A stretch of DNA of 64,000 bases from Kitasatospora sp. NBC_01246 (GCF_036226505.1 NZ_CP108484.1:7218501-7282500), one strand, 5' to 3'. Positions 25,029 through 33,990 are shown, counted from the stretch's first letter. Numbers and translations: made by a program. Notes: a model not told the origin generated them from the letters alone.

Positions 25029-26312
25029 ATGACCACCACCGCTGCCGATCAGTCGCCCGTCGCCGCCGCCCTCGCCGGGCTGCCCCGGGTCGTGGACCTG
25101 CTGGCGGCGCGCGCCGAGGAACACGACCGCGACGCGACCTTCCCCTACCAGGGCATCGAGGCGGTGCACGAGGCCGGTCTGCTCACCCTCACCGTCGGAC
25201 AGCGGTACGGCGGCCCCGGCGGCACGCTCGCCGACACCGTCCGGGTGCTCGCCCAACTCGGCCGGGGGGACGCCTCGGTGGCCGTGGTCACCGCCTTCAC
25301 GCTGCTGCAGCACGCCGAGCAGGCCCGGGTGGCCGCCTGGCCGGCGGCCGGCTACCGGCGGCTGCTCACCGAGTCCCGCCGGGGGCCCGCCCTGGTCAAC
25401 ACCCTGCGCGCGGAGCCGGGCGGCCAGGGCGGCGCCCAGCCGGCCACGGTGGCCCGGCGGGACGGTGACGGCTGGCTGCTCAGTGGCCGAAAGACGTACT
25501 GCGCCGGTGCCGAGGCGCTGGCCTGGATGGCCGTCACCGCACGGACCGAGGAGCCGGTGCCGCGGATCGGCACCTTCCTGGTGCGCGGGGACAGCGAGGG
25601 CATCGAGGTCGACCCGACCTGGGACCAGCTCGGCCTGCGGGCCAGCGCCAGCCACGACGTCGTCCTGGACGCCGTCCGGGTGCCGGGCGAACTCGCGCTC
25701 GGACTCACCGCCCCGAGGAGCAACGGCCCGAGGACCACCGGCCGGGCCGGCGGGCCCGCCCGCGCCGGAACCGCGCCGTCCGGTGCCGAGGCCAGGGGCG
25801 TCGAGGCCGGCGGTATCGAGGACGCGGGTGCCGCGGCCGCGGTGCCCGCCGCCGAACTCACCCGCGCCTGGCACGATCTGGCCCTGTCCGCGGTCGCCCT
25901 CGGGGTCGCCCGCGCCGCCGAGCAGTGGCTGGTCCGCTTCCTCCACCAGCGCACTCCGGCCAACCTCACCGAGCCGCTCGGCAGCCTGCCCCGGTACCGC
26001 TGCGCGCTGGGTGAGATCGAGGCCCAGCTGATCGGCGCCGAGGAGCTGGTCAACGGACTGGCACCGCGGGTGGACCGGGCCGAACCGGACGCCGTCGCCC
26101 GGACCGGTCCGGCGCAACTGCTCGCCACCCGGGCGGCGATAGCGGCCGTCCAGCAGGCGGTCTCGCTCACCGGCAACCCCGGCCTGAGCCGGCGTCACCC
26201 GCTGGAGCGCTATCTGCGGGACGTGCTCAGCAGCCGTGTCCACTTCGCCCCGGACGAGGCCGTCCTGGACGCCGCCGGCCGGGCCGCCCTGGAGCGCGGG
26301 CGACGCCTCTGA
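25029..26312 (+). CDS. acyl-CoA dehydrogenase-fold flavoprotein, probably sulfur acquisition
   Basis: 427 residues from ATG 25029 with a GGAGGC ribosome site. The fold is ACAD: an N-terminal helical domain (GLLTLTVGQRYGGPGGTLAD), a middle beta domain (WLLSGRKTYCAGAEALAWM, GLRASASHDVVLDAVRVP) and a C-terminal helical bundle (AAIAAVQQAVSLTGNPGLSR). The middle is interrupted at about 232-277 by a Gly/Ala/Arg-rich insertion. Branches of this fold are FMNH2-dependent monooxygenases such as DszC and SfnB/SfnC. The sulfur-type leader peptide upstream favours that role over fatty-acid oxidation. Confidence 0.8.
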   Translation: MTTTAADQSPVAAALAGLPRVVDLLAARAEEHDRDATFPYQGIEAVHEAGLLTLTVGQRYGGPGGTLADTVRVLAQLGRGDASVAVVTAFTLLQHAEQARVAAWPAAGYRRLLTESRRGPALVNTLRAEPGGQGGAQPATVARRDGDGWLLSGRKTYCAGAEALAWMAVTARTEEPVPRIGTFLVRGDSEGIEVDPTWDQLGLRASASHDVVLDAVRVPGELALGLTAPRSNGPRTTGRAGGPARAGTAPSGAEARGVEAGGIEDAGAAAAVPAAELTRAWHDLALSAVALGVARAAEQWLVRFLHQRTPANLTEPLGSLPRYRCALGEIEAQLIGAEELVNGLAPRVDRAEPDAVARTGPAQLLATRAAIAAVQQAVSLTGNPGLSRRHPLERYLRDVLSSRVHFAPDEAVLDAAGRAALERGRRL

Positions 26313-26335
26313 CCGGCCGGGCCCCGCCGCGGCCC

Positions 26336-26389
26336 GAACGGCCCGGGCCCCGACCGCTCGTGCGCGAGCGGCCGGGGCCCGGGCCGTTC
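26336..26389. terminator. bidirectional terminator hairpin
   Basis: A 25-bp stem with one mismatch (arms 26336-26360 and 26365-26389) and a TGCG loop, between the rightward flavoprotein and the leftward kinase-like gene. It begins 23 nt after the former stop and 7 nt after the latter. Confidence 0.85.
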
Positions 26390-26396
26390 GCCCGGC

Positions 26397-27608
26397 TCAG
26401 CGGGTGCCGACGGCGGCGCGGACGGCCCGGCGGGCCAGCGCCGCGTCGTCGTACAGCCGGCGGATCATGATCCGCTGCTCCTCGCCGGCGCCGGGCACGT
26501 CGTACAGCCGGATCTCCCGCATCAGCACGAGCACCAGGTTCACCAGGAACGCGTCCCGGGCCAGTGTGCCGCCGCTCTGCGCGAGTTGGCTGATCTGCCG
26601 GCGGGCGGCGGTGTCCCCGGAGAGGACGCTCCAGAGCACGGCCAGGTCGTAACCCGGCAGGTACCAGCCGGCCTGCTCCCAGTCGACCAGGACCGGCCCG
26701 GAGGGCGCCAGCAGCATGTTGCTGAGCAGGGCGTCGCCGTGACAGAGCTGGAGCGGGGCGTGGCTCAGGCCGTGCAGCAGGCCGCGCAGATCGCCAGCGT
26801 CCCGGTCGGTGAGCTGTCCCACCGAGTGGTAGCGGGCGATCTCCACCTGGTAGTCCAGCCGTGGCTGGAAGACGTCGGTCGGCGGCCGCCACAGGTTGAG
26901 CGTGCGGACCGCGCCGAGCAGCGCCCGCACCTCGCCCGGGGTCGGCGCGTTGGCGGGGTGGCGCTCCCGGGCGGCGGGCCGGCCGGGCACGCGCTCCATG
27001 ACGAGCACGCAGCGGTCGTGGTCGGCCGCGACCAGCCGGGGCAGCCGCACCGGCGGGCGGTGCCGGACGAAGGCGCGGTAGACCGCGACCTCGTGGTGGA
27101 AGTCGGCCACCAGCTGCTCGAAGTACTCGCTCCGCACCGCCTGCGGGGCCAGGCACTTGGCGACCACCGGCGCGCGCCCGATGGTGCCCGCCACCAGGAT
27201 GTGGCGGCTCCCCTCGCGCAGCACCTGGCGCGGGGTGAAGGCGGGGCATATCCGGGCGACACCCGCCAGCGCGGCCCGTACGGCCGGGGTCTGCAGCGCC
27301 GCCGGGTCGATCCGCTCGGGGGCACCGGGCTGACCGGGCCGCATCGGCGGGCGGAGCATCCGGCCGTCGCCGGGCCGGACGGCCGGCATCCGGGCGCCCG
27401 GCGGCAGGACGGACTCGGGGGCGCGCAGCCCCAGCGCCGTCCGGGCGGCCTGGCCCCGCGCGTCCGTGGTCCGGCCGTCGGCGCCGCGCGGCACCGCGGG
27501 GCGGCTCGGCGGCAGCTGCTTCGGACCGGGACGGCCGGCGGCCGCGCCCGGGGGGCGCAGCGCGGTGCGGGTCGCGGTCGGCGTGGGGGAGGTCGCGGAG
27601 GAGTACAT
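26397..27608 (-). CDS. APH/choline-kinase-fold phosphotransferase
   Basis: 403 residues from ATG 27608. Residues 1-115 are a Pro/Arg/Ala-rich extension. The kinase fold follows: VVAKCLAPQA (ATP-binding Lys), VMERVPGRPA (hinge), LCHGDALLSNMLL (catalytic loop H-G-D-x5-N) and VLVDWEQAGWYLPGYDLAVLW (metal-binding Asp). It phosphorylates a small molecule or protein hydroxyl. Antibiotic resistance cannot be assumed, because many housekeeping Streptomyces proteins share this fold. It stands alone, behind its own 475-nt upstream region. Confidence 0.82.
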   Translation of the reverse strand: MYSSATSPTPTATRTALRPPGAAAGRPGPKQLPPSRPAVPRGADGRTTDARGQAARTALGLRAPESVLPPGARMPAVRPGDGRMLRPPMRPGQPGAPERIDPAALQTPAVRAALAGVARICPAFTPRQVLREGSRHILVAGTIGRAPVVAKCLAPQAVRSEYFEQLVADFHHEVAVYRAFVRHRPPVRLPRLVAADHDRCVLVMERVPGRPAARERHPANAPTPGEVRALLGAVRTLNLWRPPTDVFQPRLDYQVEIARYHSVGQLTDRDAGDLRGLLHGLSHAPLQLCHGDALLSNMLLAPSGPVLVDWEQAGWYLPGYDLAVLWSVLSGDTAARRQISQLAQSGGTLARDAFLVNLVLVLMREIRLYDVPGAGEEQRIMIRRLYDDAALARRAVRAAVGTR

Positions 27609-28083
27609 GGGGTGAGGGTGGTCCCTTTCTGTCCGTCGGCGGGTGCGCCCCGCGGTGCGGGGAGGGCCGGTGCCGCGTGCTTGCTGGCGTGACGGCGGCC
27701 CTGTCTCGGTGCGGTGGGTGGAGCGCGGGCGCCGGGCACGGACGCGGGGGCCGGAGCCCCTTGCTTCGGCGGTGACCCGGTCGTTCCGCACCCTGGGGAA
27801 TGCGGACGACCGGACTGCCGTGGCCGTGCCCGGCGCCCCCGCGCCACCCGGCCGCGCCACCCCCTCGGGTGAGGACCGGGGACGCCCCGTGACACGGTCG
27901 GGGGAGCACCCCCCACCTGCCCGGGGCGCCGCCCGACCCGAGGGGCGAGGTGGCGCACCTCTACATCACACCCGGACGGCACTGGTTAGTAATGTGGCGG
28001 ACCCTGGCGAAGCCTGGCGAATGCTCGCCTGGCACATGACGGAGCATCTAGCCTGAACCAGCCGAGGAACCTGGGGGCTTCAC
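27609..28083. promoter_or_regulatory. 475-nt divergent region upstream of the APH-fold and NsdA-like genes
   Basis: No gene seen. The AT-richer part is 27960-28060. TAGCCT at 28049-28054 is a possible -10 for the rightward regulator, and ggttagtaatgtgg near 27985 is the other AT-rich element. A GGGGGC ribosome site precedes the GTG at 28084. Confidence 0.4.
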
Positions 28084-29565
28084 GTGAGCAGGGGACCCAA
28101 CACCCGACTCGCCGATCTGTTCGTCCTGGCCGGATGGTCGAAGGGCGAGCTCGCACGGCTGGTCAACCGGCGTGGTGCGGCCATGGGAGAGCAGCAGCTG
28201 TCCACCGACACCTCGCGGGTCCGGCGCTGGATCGAGCACGGGGAGATCCCGCGCGATCCGGTGCCGAGGGTACTGGCGTCCGTGTTCACGGAGCGGCTCG
28301 GCCGTGTCGTCACCATTGAGGACCTCGGTCTGGAACGACACCGGCCCACCAGGACCGGAGCGGCGCAGTCCGCAGCACATCCATGGGAGCCGGATCGTAC
28401 GGCCGCGGTCCTCACCGAGTTCACGGGAATGGACCTCATGCTCAACCGACGTGGATTGGTGGGTGCGGGCGCCGCGCTCACGGCCGGGGCGGTCATCGCC
28501 GACACTCTCAAGGGCTGGCTGGGCGGGGACGCCGTCGCGTACGCGGCCGCCGCGCCGGGCCCCCGACAGGTGGTCACCCAGGGCGGGGCCCGCCCGGTGG
28601 TGGACGTGTACGACGCGGGCCCGGTCGGGCTCGACGAGGTGGAGGCACTGGAGCGCTCGGTCCAGGTGTTCCGCGCCTGGGACGCGGCACGCGGCGGCGG
28701 CCTCCAGCGCAAGGCGGTGGTGGGACAGCTCAACGAGGTGGGCGGGCTGCTGACGCACCGCCACGGCCAGGCCGTGGAGCAGCGGCTCTGGCTGGTCGCG
28801 GCCAACCTCGCGGTGCTGGCCGGCTGGATGTCGCACGACGTCGGCCTGGAGTCGACCGCGCAGAAGTACTTCATGATCGCCGCCGAGTCGGCCAAGGAGG
28901 CCGGCGACCGCCCCCGGGCCGGTGAGGCGATCTCCCGGGCCGCCCGCCAGATGGTGCACCTGGGCCGCGCCGACGACGCGATCGACCTGATGGCCGCGGC
29001 CCGGGCGAGCGGCGGCCGGGTGCTGCCCAGAACCCGGGCGATGCTGAACACCGTGGAGGCCTGGGCGCACGCCTCGGTCGGGCACTCGCAGGACACCCGG
29101 CGGCTGCTCGGCGAGGCCGAGGACCTCTTCGCCGAGGACGTGTCCGAGCCGCCGCCCTCCTGGATGCAGCTCTTCGACGAGGCCGAGCTGCGCGGGATGC
29201 AGGCGCTGGTGCTGCGCACCCTGGCCGAGCACGACCTGACGGCCGCTCCGGAGGCGCGCCGCCAGGCCGAGCGGGTGATCAAGCTGCGCGAGGGCACCGG
29301 TCAGCTGCGTTCGGCGCTGTTCGACCGGATCACGCTCGCCTCGGTGCACTGGCTCAGCGGGGAGCCCGACGCGGCGGAGCTCCAGGCCAAGATGGTGATG
29401 AACCTGATCGGCCAGAACTCCTCGCACCGCACCTGGGACCGGTTGCGCGAGATGTACCGGTTGACCGCCCGCTACCGGGGGCTGCCGGTGGTGGACGAGC
29501 TGCGGGTGGAGCTCGGGCGGGAGTTGCGGCAGGCGGACGCCAAGAACCGGCCCAGGTTCGCCTGA
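28084..29565 (+). CDS. NsdA-like HTH/TPR regulator of development
   Basis: 493 residues from GTG 28084. The N-terminus is an HTH-like domain: NTRLADLFVLAGWSKGELAR, then DTSRVRRWIEHGEIPRDPVP and LASVFTERLGRVVTIEDLGL. A short hydrophobic stretch (GAGAALTAGAVIAD, about 127-140) follows, then helical TPR-like repeats (VWLVAANLAVLAGWM-type, AGEAISRAARQMVHLGRADDAIDLM). This order resembles the Streptomyces NsdA family, negative regulators of sporulation and antibiotic production. The assignment rests on remembered sequence patterns; a paralogue is possible. Confidence 0.75.
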   Translation: MSRGPNTRLADLFVLAGWSKGELARLVNRRGAAMGEQQLSTDTSRVRRWIEHGEIPRDPVPRVLASVFTERLGRVVTIEDLGLERHRPTRTGAAQSAAHPWEPDRTAAVLTEFTGMDLMLNRRGLVGAGAALTAGAVIADTLKGWLGGDAVAYAAAAPGPRQVVTQGGARPVVDVYDAGPVGLDEVEALERSVQVFRAWDAARGGGLQRKAVVGQLNEVGGLLTHRHGQAVEQRLWLVAANLAVLAGWMSHDVGLESTAQKYFMIAAESAKEAGDRPRAGEAISRAARQMVHLGRADDAIDLMAAARASGGRVLPRTRAMLNTVEAWAHASVGHSQDTRRLLGEAEDLFAEDVSEPPPSWMQLFDEAELRGMQALVLRTLAEHDLTAAPEARRQAERVIKLREGTGQLRSALFDRITLASVHWLSGEPDAAELQAKMVMNLIGQNSSHRTWDRLREMYRLTARYRGLPVVDELRVELGRELRQADAKNRPRFA

Positions 29566-29612
29566 GCCGGCCGCGGTCCGTCCGAGCCGCGCGGTGCTCC
29601 GGGCGTTCGGGG

Positions 29613-29680
29613 CTGTGAGCCGCCCGGAACTGTGAGCCGTCCGGGGCTGTGAGCCGTCCGGGGCTGTGAGCCGTCCGGGG
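29613..29680. repeat. four tandem copies of a 17-bp unit
   Basis: Units start at 29613, 29630, 29647 and 29664 and follow ctgtgagccgtccgggg. The last three are identical and the first has three changes. They lie between the stops of two convergent genes and may vary in copy number between strains. Confidence 0.85.
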
Positions 29681-29707
29681 CCCGGCGTCGGCCGGGGGCG
29701 GCCTGCG

Positions 29708-30160
29708 TCAGTCGGGGTCGGCGGGGCGCAGCAGCATCCGCAGCGCCGTCACGGTGCCGTCGTTCCCGAGGACCGGCTCGCCCGCGCACTCCACCGTGGT
29801 GCGCTCACCGTCGGGGTGGCTGACCTGGAGGGTGCCGAAGGCGTGGCGGCCGTGCACCAGGGCGTCGGTCATCATCCGGCGCAGCTGCGGCCGGTCCGCC
29901 TCGGCGAGCCGGTCGGGCAGCCGGTCGAGGCTGAGCGGTCCGTGCCCCGGGTCGCAGCCGAGCAGCCGGTACACCTCGGCGGACCACCGGACGTCGTCGG
30001 TGAGGAGGTCCCACTCGGCGGAGCCGACCACGGGACCGGAGTGCGCCTGCGTCGTGCCGTCCACTCTGCCGCCCACCGACCCGTCGTCCGCCCCGGTGTC
30101 CGTCCGGCGGGCATCGCTGCGGCGGGCGGCCCGGCGGGCGGCAGTGGCAGGCATGCTCAT
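29708..30160 (-). CDS. PAS-domain protein
   Basis: 150 residues from ATG 30160; ATG 30154 is also possible. After an Ala/Arg-rich start of about 50 residues, a PAS fold follows: SAEWDLLTDDVRWSAEVYRLLGCDPGHGPLSLDRL, then DALVHGRHAFGTLQVSHPDGERTTVECAGEPVLGNDGTVTALRML (given here as pattern, not a full alignment). No kinase, GGDEF or output domain is attached, so it would sense or bind a ligand and act through a partner. Divergent from the HEAT-repeat gene across 334 nt. Confidence 0.75.
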   Translation of the reverse strand: MSMPATAARRAARRSDARRTDTGADDGSVGGRVDGTTQAHSGPVVGSAEWDLLTDDVRWSAEVYRLLGCDPGHGPLSLDRLPDRLAEADRPQLRRMMTDALVHGRHAFGTLQVSHPDGERTTVECAGEPVLGNDGTVTALRMLLRPADPD

Positions 30161-30494
30161 GGCGATTCCATCGGGTCGAGGCCGGCGCCGGGCCGGCGGA
30201 GAGGGAGGTGGGGAGGGTGGCCGCGGGGTGGCCGTGAGGTGGGAAGCTGTCAAGCAGTGAGAAGACTGTCGCACAGCGGAGTCACCCTCGTGGGGGATTT
30301 GAGCAGATCTCTGGCAAAATTCCCCCGGCATATGCCACTGCGGCAGGGGGGTCGATCGCCCTGTGTGCGGCGAGGTGTCCGAGGCGGTAACCTTCGGTGA
30401 TTCCGGCGCCCGGGCGCCCACCGCAGTACCGACCACCGACCCCGGCGACGGAAATCCCGTTGCCACTACGACCGCCGCAACGGATGCTGACCTC
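30161..30494. promoter_or_regulatory. 334-nt divergent promoter region
   Basis: No gene seen. The centre is AT-richer (gggggatttgagcagatctctggc near 30293) and has an imperfect inverted repeat GGGGGATTT ... AAAATTCCCCC (about 30293-30326), a candidate operator serving either gene. Confidence 0.4.
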
Positions 30495-32003
30495 ATGTTC
30501 GAGCCAGTGATAGCACCCAGTGCCAGCCTCCTCGGCCTCCTTCAGCGAGGCCGCGGTGACGGGCAGCTCCACGCGCTGGCCGCCGACCGTACCGACGCCA
30601 TCGCCGCGCTCCAGGAGTGCGTCACCAGGGACCCGAGAGCCGACTGGCAGGTCGAGAACCGCTCCCTCTACTACGCGCGCCTCTACATGGAACTGGAGGC
30701 GCCGCTCGACGGCATCGAGGACCACCTCCACGACCCGGAGGACCTCCTCGACGACGACGAGTACCGCACCGGTCTCGCCCTGTCCGTCCTGGGCCACCTC
30801 GCCGCGTACGGCCGGCGCGACGCGCTGCTGATGCTGCGCGAGTACGCCGCCACCGGCACCAACTGGGCCTGGGCGCTGGACGAGCTCGCGCTGCGCGACG
30901 ACGACCGCGGCCTGCTGCTGCTCGGTACCGCGGTGCTGGACCGGTTCCCGCCGGGCCCCGAGGGCGACGCCGAGCTGCGTGAGTTCATCCGCGGCGCGTA
31001 CGAGCCACGGCCGTGGCGGCTCTGGGCGGCCTACCACCCGCGGGTCGCGGCGGCGAGCGAGCAGTCCCCGTTCGACCTCTGGCAGCGCCAGGTGAACCGC
31101 ACCGGCGTGACCCCGGGCTGGTCCACCGCCGACGTGCTCGTCTGGGCCGACCAGGGCGAGCTCGGCGGCCTCGGCGCCGCCGCCTTCGCCGGCCGGCCCG
31201 AGCGCCCGGAGCCCGCCCGCGACGGCGGTGATCCCGCCGGCCCCGATGCCGTGGACCGCAGGGCCGCCGCCGCCGCCCGCTGCCTGGCCGCCGTGGTCCG
31301 CCCCGAGGACCGCCCCGCCGTGCTGGAGGCCGCGCGGAACGGACTGCCCGGTGCCCGCCGGGCCGCCCTGCGCTACCTGGTCGACCAGCGGGACCCGGCC
31401 GCCGCCGGCCTGATCGAGGCCGCCGCCGCCGATGTCGATGACCGGACGGTGCGCGCCGCCCTGGAACTGATCGGCCGGATGCGCGGCCCCGAGGCGCTGG
31501 CCCACGCCCGCCGCTGGGCCGACCCGGCCACCGGCGGCGCGGACAGCGCCCTCGGCGAGGCCGCCGTCCAACTGCTCGCCGACGCCGGGGAGCCCGGCGA
31601 CGCGGCGCTCGTGGTGGCCGGGCTGCGCCGCTGGATCTCGGTCCGCGGGGTCGGCGGCCCCGGGCTCGGGTCGCTGGTCGACGGTGCGGGGCGGCTTGCC
31701 GCCGCCGAGGCCGTCCCCGTCCTGCGCCACATCTACGGCGAGGCCGCCTCCTCCGAGCTGCGCGGCCGGGCCGCCCGCGCGCTCGCCGCGACCGACGTGG
31801 CCTTTCCCGAGGGCCCGGCCGTCGAGTGCCTCTGGGACTGCGAGGAATCCACCCGTGAGCTCGCCGCGAGGCACGTCGCCACCACCGGCGACGCCCGCGT
31901 GCTGGAGCGCCTGCGCCGCCTCGCGGCCGACCCGGCCGAGGAGGCCGAGGTCCACGCCGCCGTGCGCGGCCGGCTGACCGCCGCCCGCGAGCGAAGTCGG
32001 TAG
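30495..32003 (+). CDS. HEAT-repeat protein, function unknown
   Basis: 502 residues from ATG 30495. It starts MFEPVIAPSASLLGLLQRGR and is almost entirely alpha-helical. Paired helices recur about every 30-35 residues in the second half (PGARRAALRYLVDQRDPAAAG, RTVRAALELIGRMRGPEALA, SELRGRAARALAATDV, ESTRELAARHVATTGD), the HEAT pattern. Similar Streptomyces proteins exist, but I know no function; a scaffold is likely. The 5' end has no ribosome site. It ends at a very strong terminator. Confidence 0.75.
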   Translation: MFEPVIAPSASLLGLLQRGRGDGQLHALAADRTDAIAALQECVTRDPRADWQVENRSLYYARLYMELEAPLDGIEDHLHDPEDLLDDDEYRTGLALSVLGHLAAYGRRDALLMLREYAATGTNWAWALDELALRDDDRGLLLLGTAVLDRFPPGPEGDAELREFIRGAYEPRPWRLWAAYHPRVAAASEQSPFDLWQRQVNRTGVTPGWSTADVLVWADQGELGGLGAAAFAGRPERPEPARDGGDPAGPDAVDRRAAAAARCLAAVVRPEDRPAVLEAARNGLPGARRAALRYLVDQRDPAAAGLIEAAAADVDDRTVRAALELIGRMRGPEALAHARRWADPATGGADSALGEAAVQLLADAGEPGDAALVVAGLRRWISVRGVGGPGLGSLVDGAGRLAAAEAVPVLRHIYGEAASSELRGRAARALAATDVAFPEGPAVECLWDCEESTRELAARHVATTGDARVLERLRRLAADPAEEAEVHAAVRGRLTAARERSR

Positions 32004-32039
32004 GACCCCCCGACACCACACCCGGGGCGACACCCCGAT

Positions 32040-32103
32040 CCCGGGTACGACGAAGCGGGCCGGGCACCAGATCAGGTGCCCGGCCCGCTTCGTCGTACCC
32101 GGG
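32040..32103. terminator. perfect 29-bp hairpin, bidirectional terminator
   Basis: Arms 32040-32068 and 32075-32103 are perfectly complementary around the loop AGATCA. It lies between the stops of two convergent genes (HEAT and uppP), 36 and 22 nt away, so it can stop transcription from both sides. Confidence 0.9.
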
Positions 32104-32125
32104 AGGTCCTCGGTGGAACCGCGTT

Positions 32126-32971
32126 CTACTTCACCACGCCGGCGTCGGCCGCCAGGGTGCCGGTGCTGACCAGGACGATGATCAGAATGCCCAGTGCCAC
32201 CCGGTACACCACGAACGGCATGAAGCTGTTGTTCGAGATGTACTTCAGGAACCACGCGATCGCCGCGTAGCCGACCGCGAAGGCGATCAGGGTGGCCAGG
32301 ATGGTCGGCCCCCAGGCCGGTGAGGGGCCCTCGCCGATCTTGGTCAGCTCCAGCAGGCCGGAGGCCAGCACGGCCGGGATGGCGAGCAGGAACGAGTACC
32401 GGGCGGCCGCCTCGCGACTGTAGCCGAGCAGCAGCCCAGCGCTGATGGTGCCGCCGGAGCGGGAGACGCCGGGGATCAGCGCGAGTGCCTGCGCCATGCC
32501 GTAGGCGGCGGCGTGCGGCAGGGTCAGGTCGGTGATCGGCTTGGCGTGCCGGACGGCCCGGGTCCGGTCGGCCACCGCCAGGATCAGACCGAAGACGATC
32601 AGCGTGGTGCCGATGATCCGCAGGTCGCGGAGGTTGGTCTCGATGGTGTCCTGGAACAGCTTGCCGAGGATGCCGATCGGCAGTGTGCCGATGATCACGA
32701 ACCAGCCCATCCGGGCGTCCTGGTGCGAGCGCAGCGCCGGGCGGAACAGCGAGAGCGTCCAGGTCTTCACGATCGAGGCGATGTCCCGGCGGAAGTAGAT
32801 CAGCACGGCGGACTCGGTGCCGAGCTGGGTCACGGCGGTGAACGCCGCACCCGGGTCGTCCCAGCCCAGCAGGGCCGAGAAGACCCGCAGGTGGGCACTG
32901 GAGGAGATCGGCAGGAACTCGGTGAGCCCCTGGATCAGGCCGAGGACGGCTCCGTGGAACCAGTCGATCAC
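32126..32971 (-). CDS. uppP: undecaprenyl-diphosphatase
   Basis: 281 residues from GTG 32971, chosen because MIDWFHGAVLGLIQGLTEFL is the normal start of the family; an open extension to 33064 is His/Arg-rich and unlikely. Motifs: LTEFLPISSSAHL (Glu18, His27) and PGVSRSGGT (about 165-173) with the catalytic Ser/Arg. About eight membrane segments. It dephosphorylates undecaprenyl diphosphate, recycling the lipid carrier used for peptidoglycan and for polysaccharides like the one encoded at 1-22 kb. A pair of 17-bp palindromes lies upstream. Confidence 0.95.
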   Translation of the reverse strand: MIDWFHGAVLGLIQGLTEFLPISSSAHLRVFSALLGWDDPGAAFTAVTQLGTESAVLIYFRRDIASIVKTWTLSLFRPALRSHQDARMGWFVIIGTLPIGILGKLFQDTIETNLRDLRIIGTTLIVFGLILAVADRTRAVRHAKPITDLTLPHAAAYGMAQALALIPGVSRSGGTISAGLLLGYSREAAARYSFLLAIPAVLASGLLELTKIGEGPSPAWGPTILATLIAFAVGYAAIAWFLKYISNNSFMPFVVYRVALGILIIVLVSTGTLAADAGVVK

Positions 32972-33036
32972 CGGACACCCGCCCGGGGTATCCGTCGCTC
33001 GATGAGCATCAGCGGTCCTTGTAGGTCGGTGCGGGA

Positions 33037-33077
33037 GCATGCCGTCGGCATGCACGGGGCACATGCCGATGGCATGC
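33037..33077. promoter_or_regulatory. two 17-bp palindromes, 24 bp apart, upstream of uppP
   Basis: GCATGCCGTCGGCATGC (33037-33053) and ACATGCCGATGGCATGC (33061-33077) share arms CATGCC and GGCATG around a 3-nt centre. They lie 66 and 90 nt upstream of the uppP start, on the promoter side. Equal spacing and shared sequence suggest an operator for a dimeric regulator that I cannot name. Confidence 0.65.
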
Positions 33078-33206
33078 GAACCGCCGGGTCCGCCCGGCGC
33101 TCGGGCTGCGCGGGCCCGGCGCGCGCCTGATGCTACGCGGTGAAGGTGACAGCCTCGCTTCCGCCCCCGTTCCGGCCTGCCCGGTGAGAAGGCGGCCCGG
33201 CTCCGC

Positions 33207-33902
33207 TCAGCGCGGGACGGGGCGGGCCCGGACCCAGGTCCGGTCCTCGGTCAGGTGGGCGTCCACGGCCAGCCCCGCCTCGGCCAGGGCCCGCTCGAAC
33301 GCGGCGGTGTCGAGCGGGCGGGACAGGAAGGTCTGGGTCCAGCGCGCGTCCGGGAACTCGTACTCGACGTGCACCGAGTTCACGCCGTCCCCGACCGGGG
33401 TGACCGACGCCACCCGCACCAGCCCGTCCCGGCCCAGCGGACGCTCGCGCGGCACGTCGCGCATCCAGTCCTCGCCCTCGCGCTGCAGCAGCACCAGGCC
33501 GTCGTCCGCGACGTGCCGCCGGCAGGTGTCCAGCAGCCCGCGCCGGACGGCCGGGTCGCCGGCGTGCACCAGGAAGGAGGCGAGCAGGACGACGTCGAAC
33601 CGCTCGTCGAGGTCCAGCCGCTCGATCGGGCTGCGCACCGTCCGGGCGCCCCGGACCCGGGCCAGCATCTCGGCGGACTCGTCCACGGCCGTCACCGTGA
33701 AGCCGAGGTCGAGCAGGGGGTGGGTCATCCGGCCCACCCCGCAGCCCAGCTCCAGGATGCGGGCTCCGGCGGGGACCGCCTTCCTGATCACCTCGGGCTC
33801 GCCGTTCAGCGGCAGCCGCTCGTACATCTCCACCGCGCACCCGTCCGGGGTGATCGGGCCCGGTCCGGTTCCCTCGTACCCGTTGCGTCGTTCATCGGCC
33901 AT
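33207..33902 (-). CDS. class I SAM-dependent methyltransferase
   Basis: 231 residues from ATG 33902; ATG 33911 adds three residues. Motif I is ARILELGCGVGRMTHPLL, beta2 ends VTAVDESAEML, and FDVVLLASFLVHAGD and VADDGLVLLQREG follow. The C-terminus (LDTAAFERALAEAGLAVD) is typical of Methyltransf_11/25 proteins. No partner gene overlaps it and the substrate is unknown. Divergent from the DUF4396 gene across 138 nt that hold the copper-type operator. Confidence 0.85.
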   Translation of the reverse strand: MADERRNGYEGTGPGPITPDGCAVEMYERLPLNGEPEVIRKAVPAGARILELGCGVGRMTHPLLDLGFTVTAVDESAEMLARVRGARTVRSPIERLDLDERFDVVLLASFLVHAGDPAVRRGLLDTCRRHVADDGLVLLQREGEDWMRDVPRERPLGRDGLVRVASVTPVGDGVNSVHVEYEFPDARWTQTFLSRPLDTAAFERALAEAGLAVDAHLTEDRTWVRARPVPR

Positions 33903-33963
33903 GCGTCCCATCGGAGCACGGGCGGGCCGGAGGGGGAAGAGGGCGACGCGGTGCCCGGACTGC

Positions 33964-33990
33964 TTGCTCGATACCCCTGGGGGGTATATG
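33964..33990 (+). promoter_or_regulatory. CsoR-type copper operator overlapping a promoter
   Basis: ATACCCC-tgg-GGGGTAT (33971-33987) is a perfect dyad of the form bound by the copper-sensing repressor CsoR (TACCC...GGGTA core). It sits between TTGCTC (33964-33969) and TATATG (33985-33990), which could serve as -35 and -10 with a short 15-nt spacer. Bound repressor would block the promoter. The downstream gene is the His-rich DUF4396 protein. Confidence 0.75.

Noticed and set aside
26397..27608. Aminoglycoside resistance gene
   Set aside because: The APH fold is clear, but the long extension and lack of subfamily motifs do not support a resistance call.
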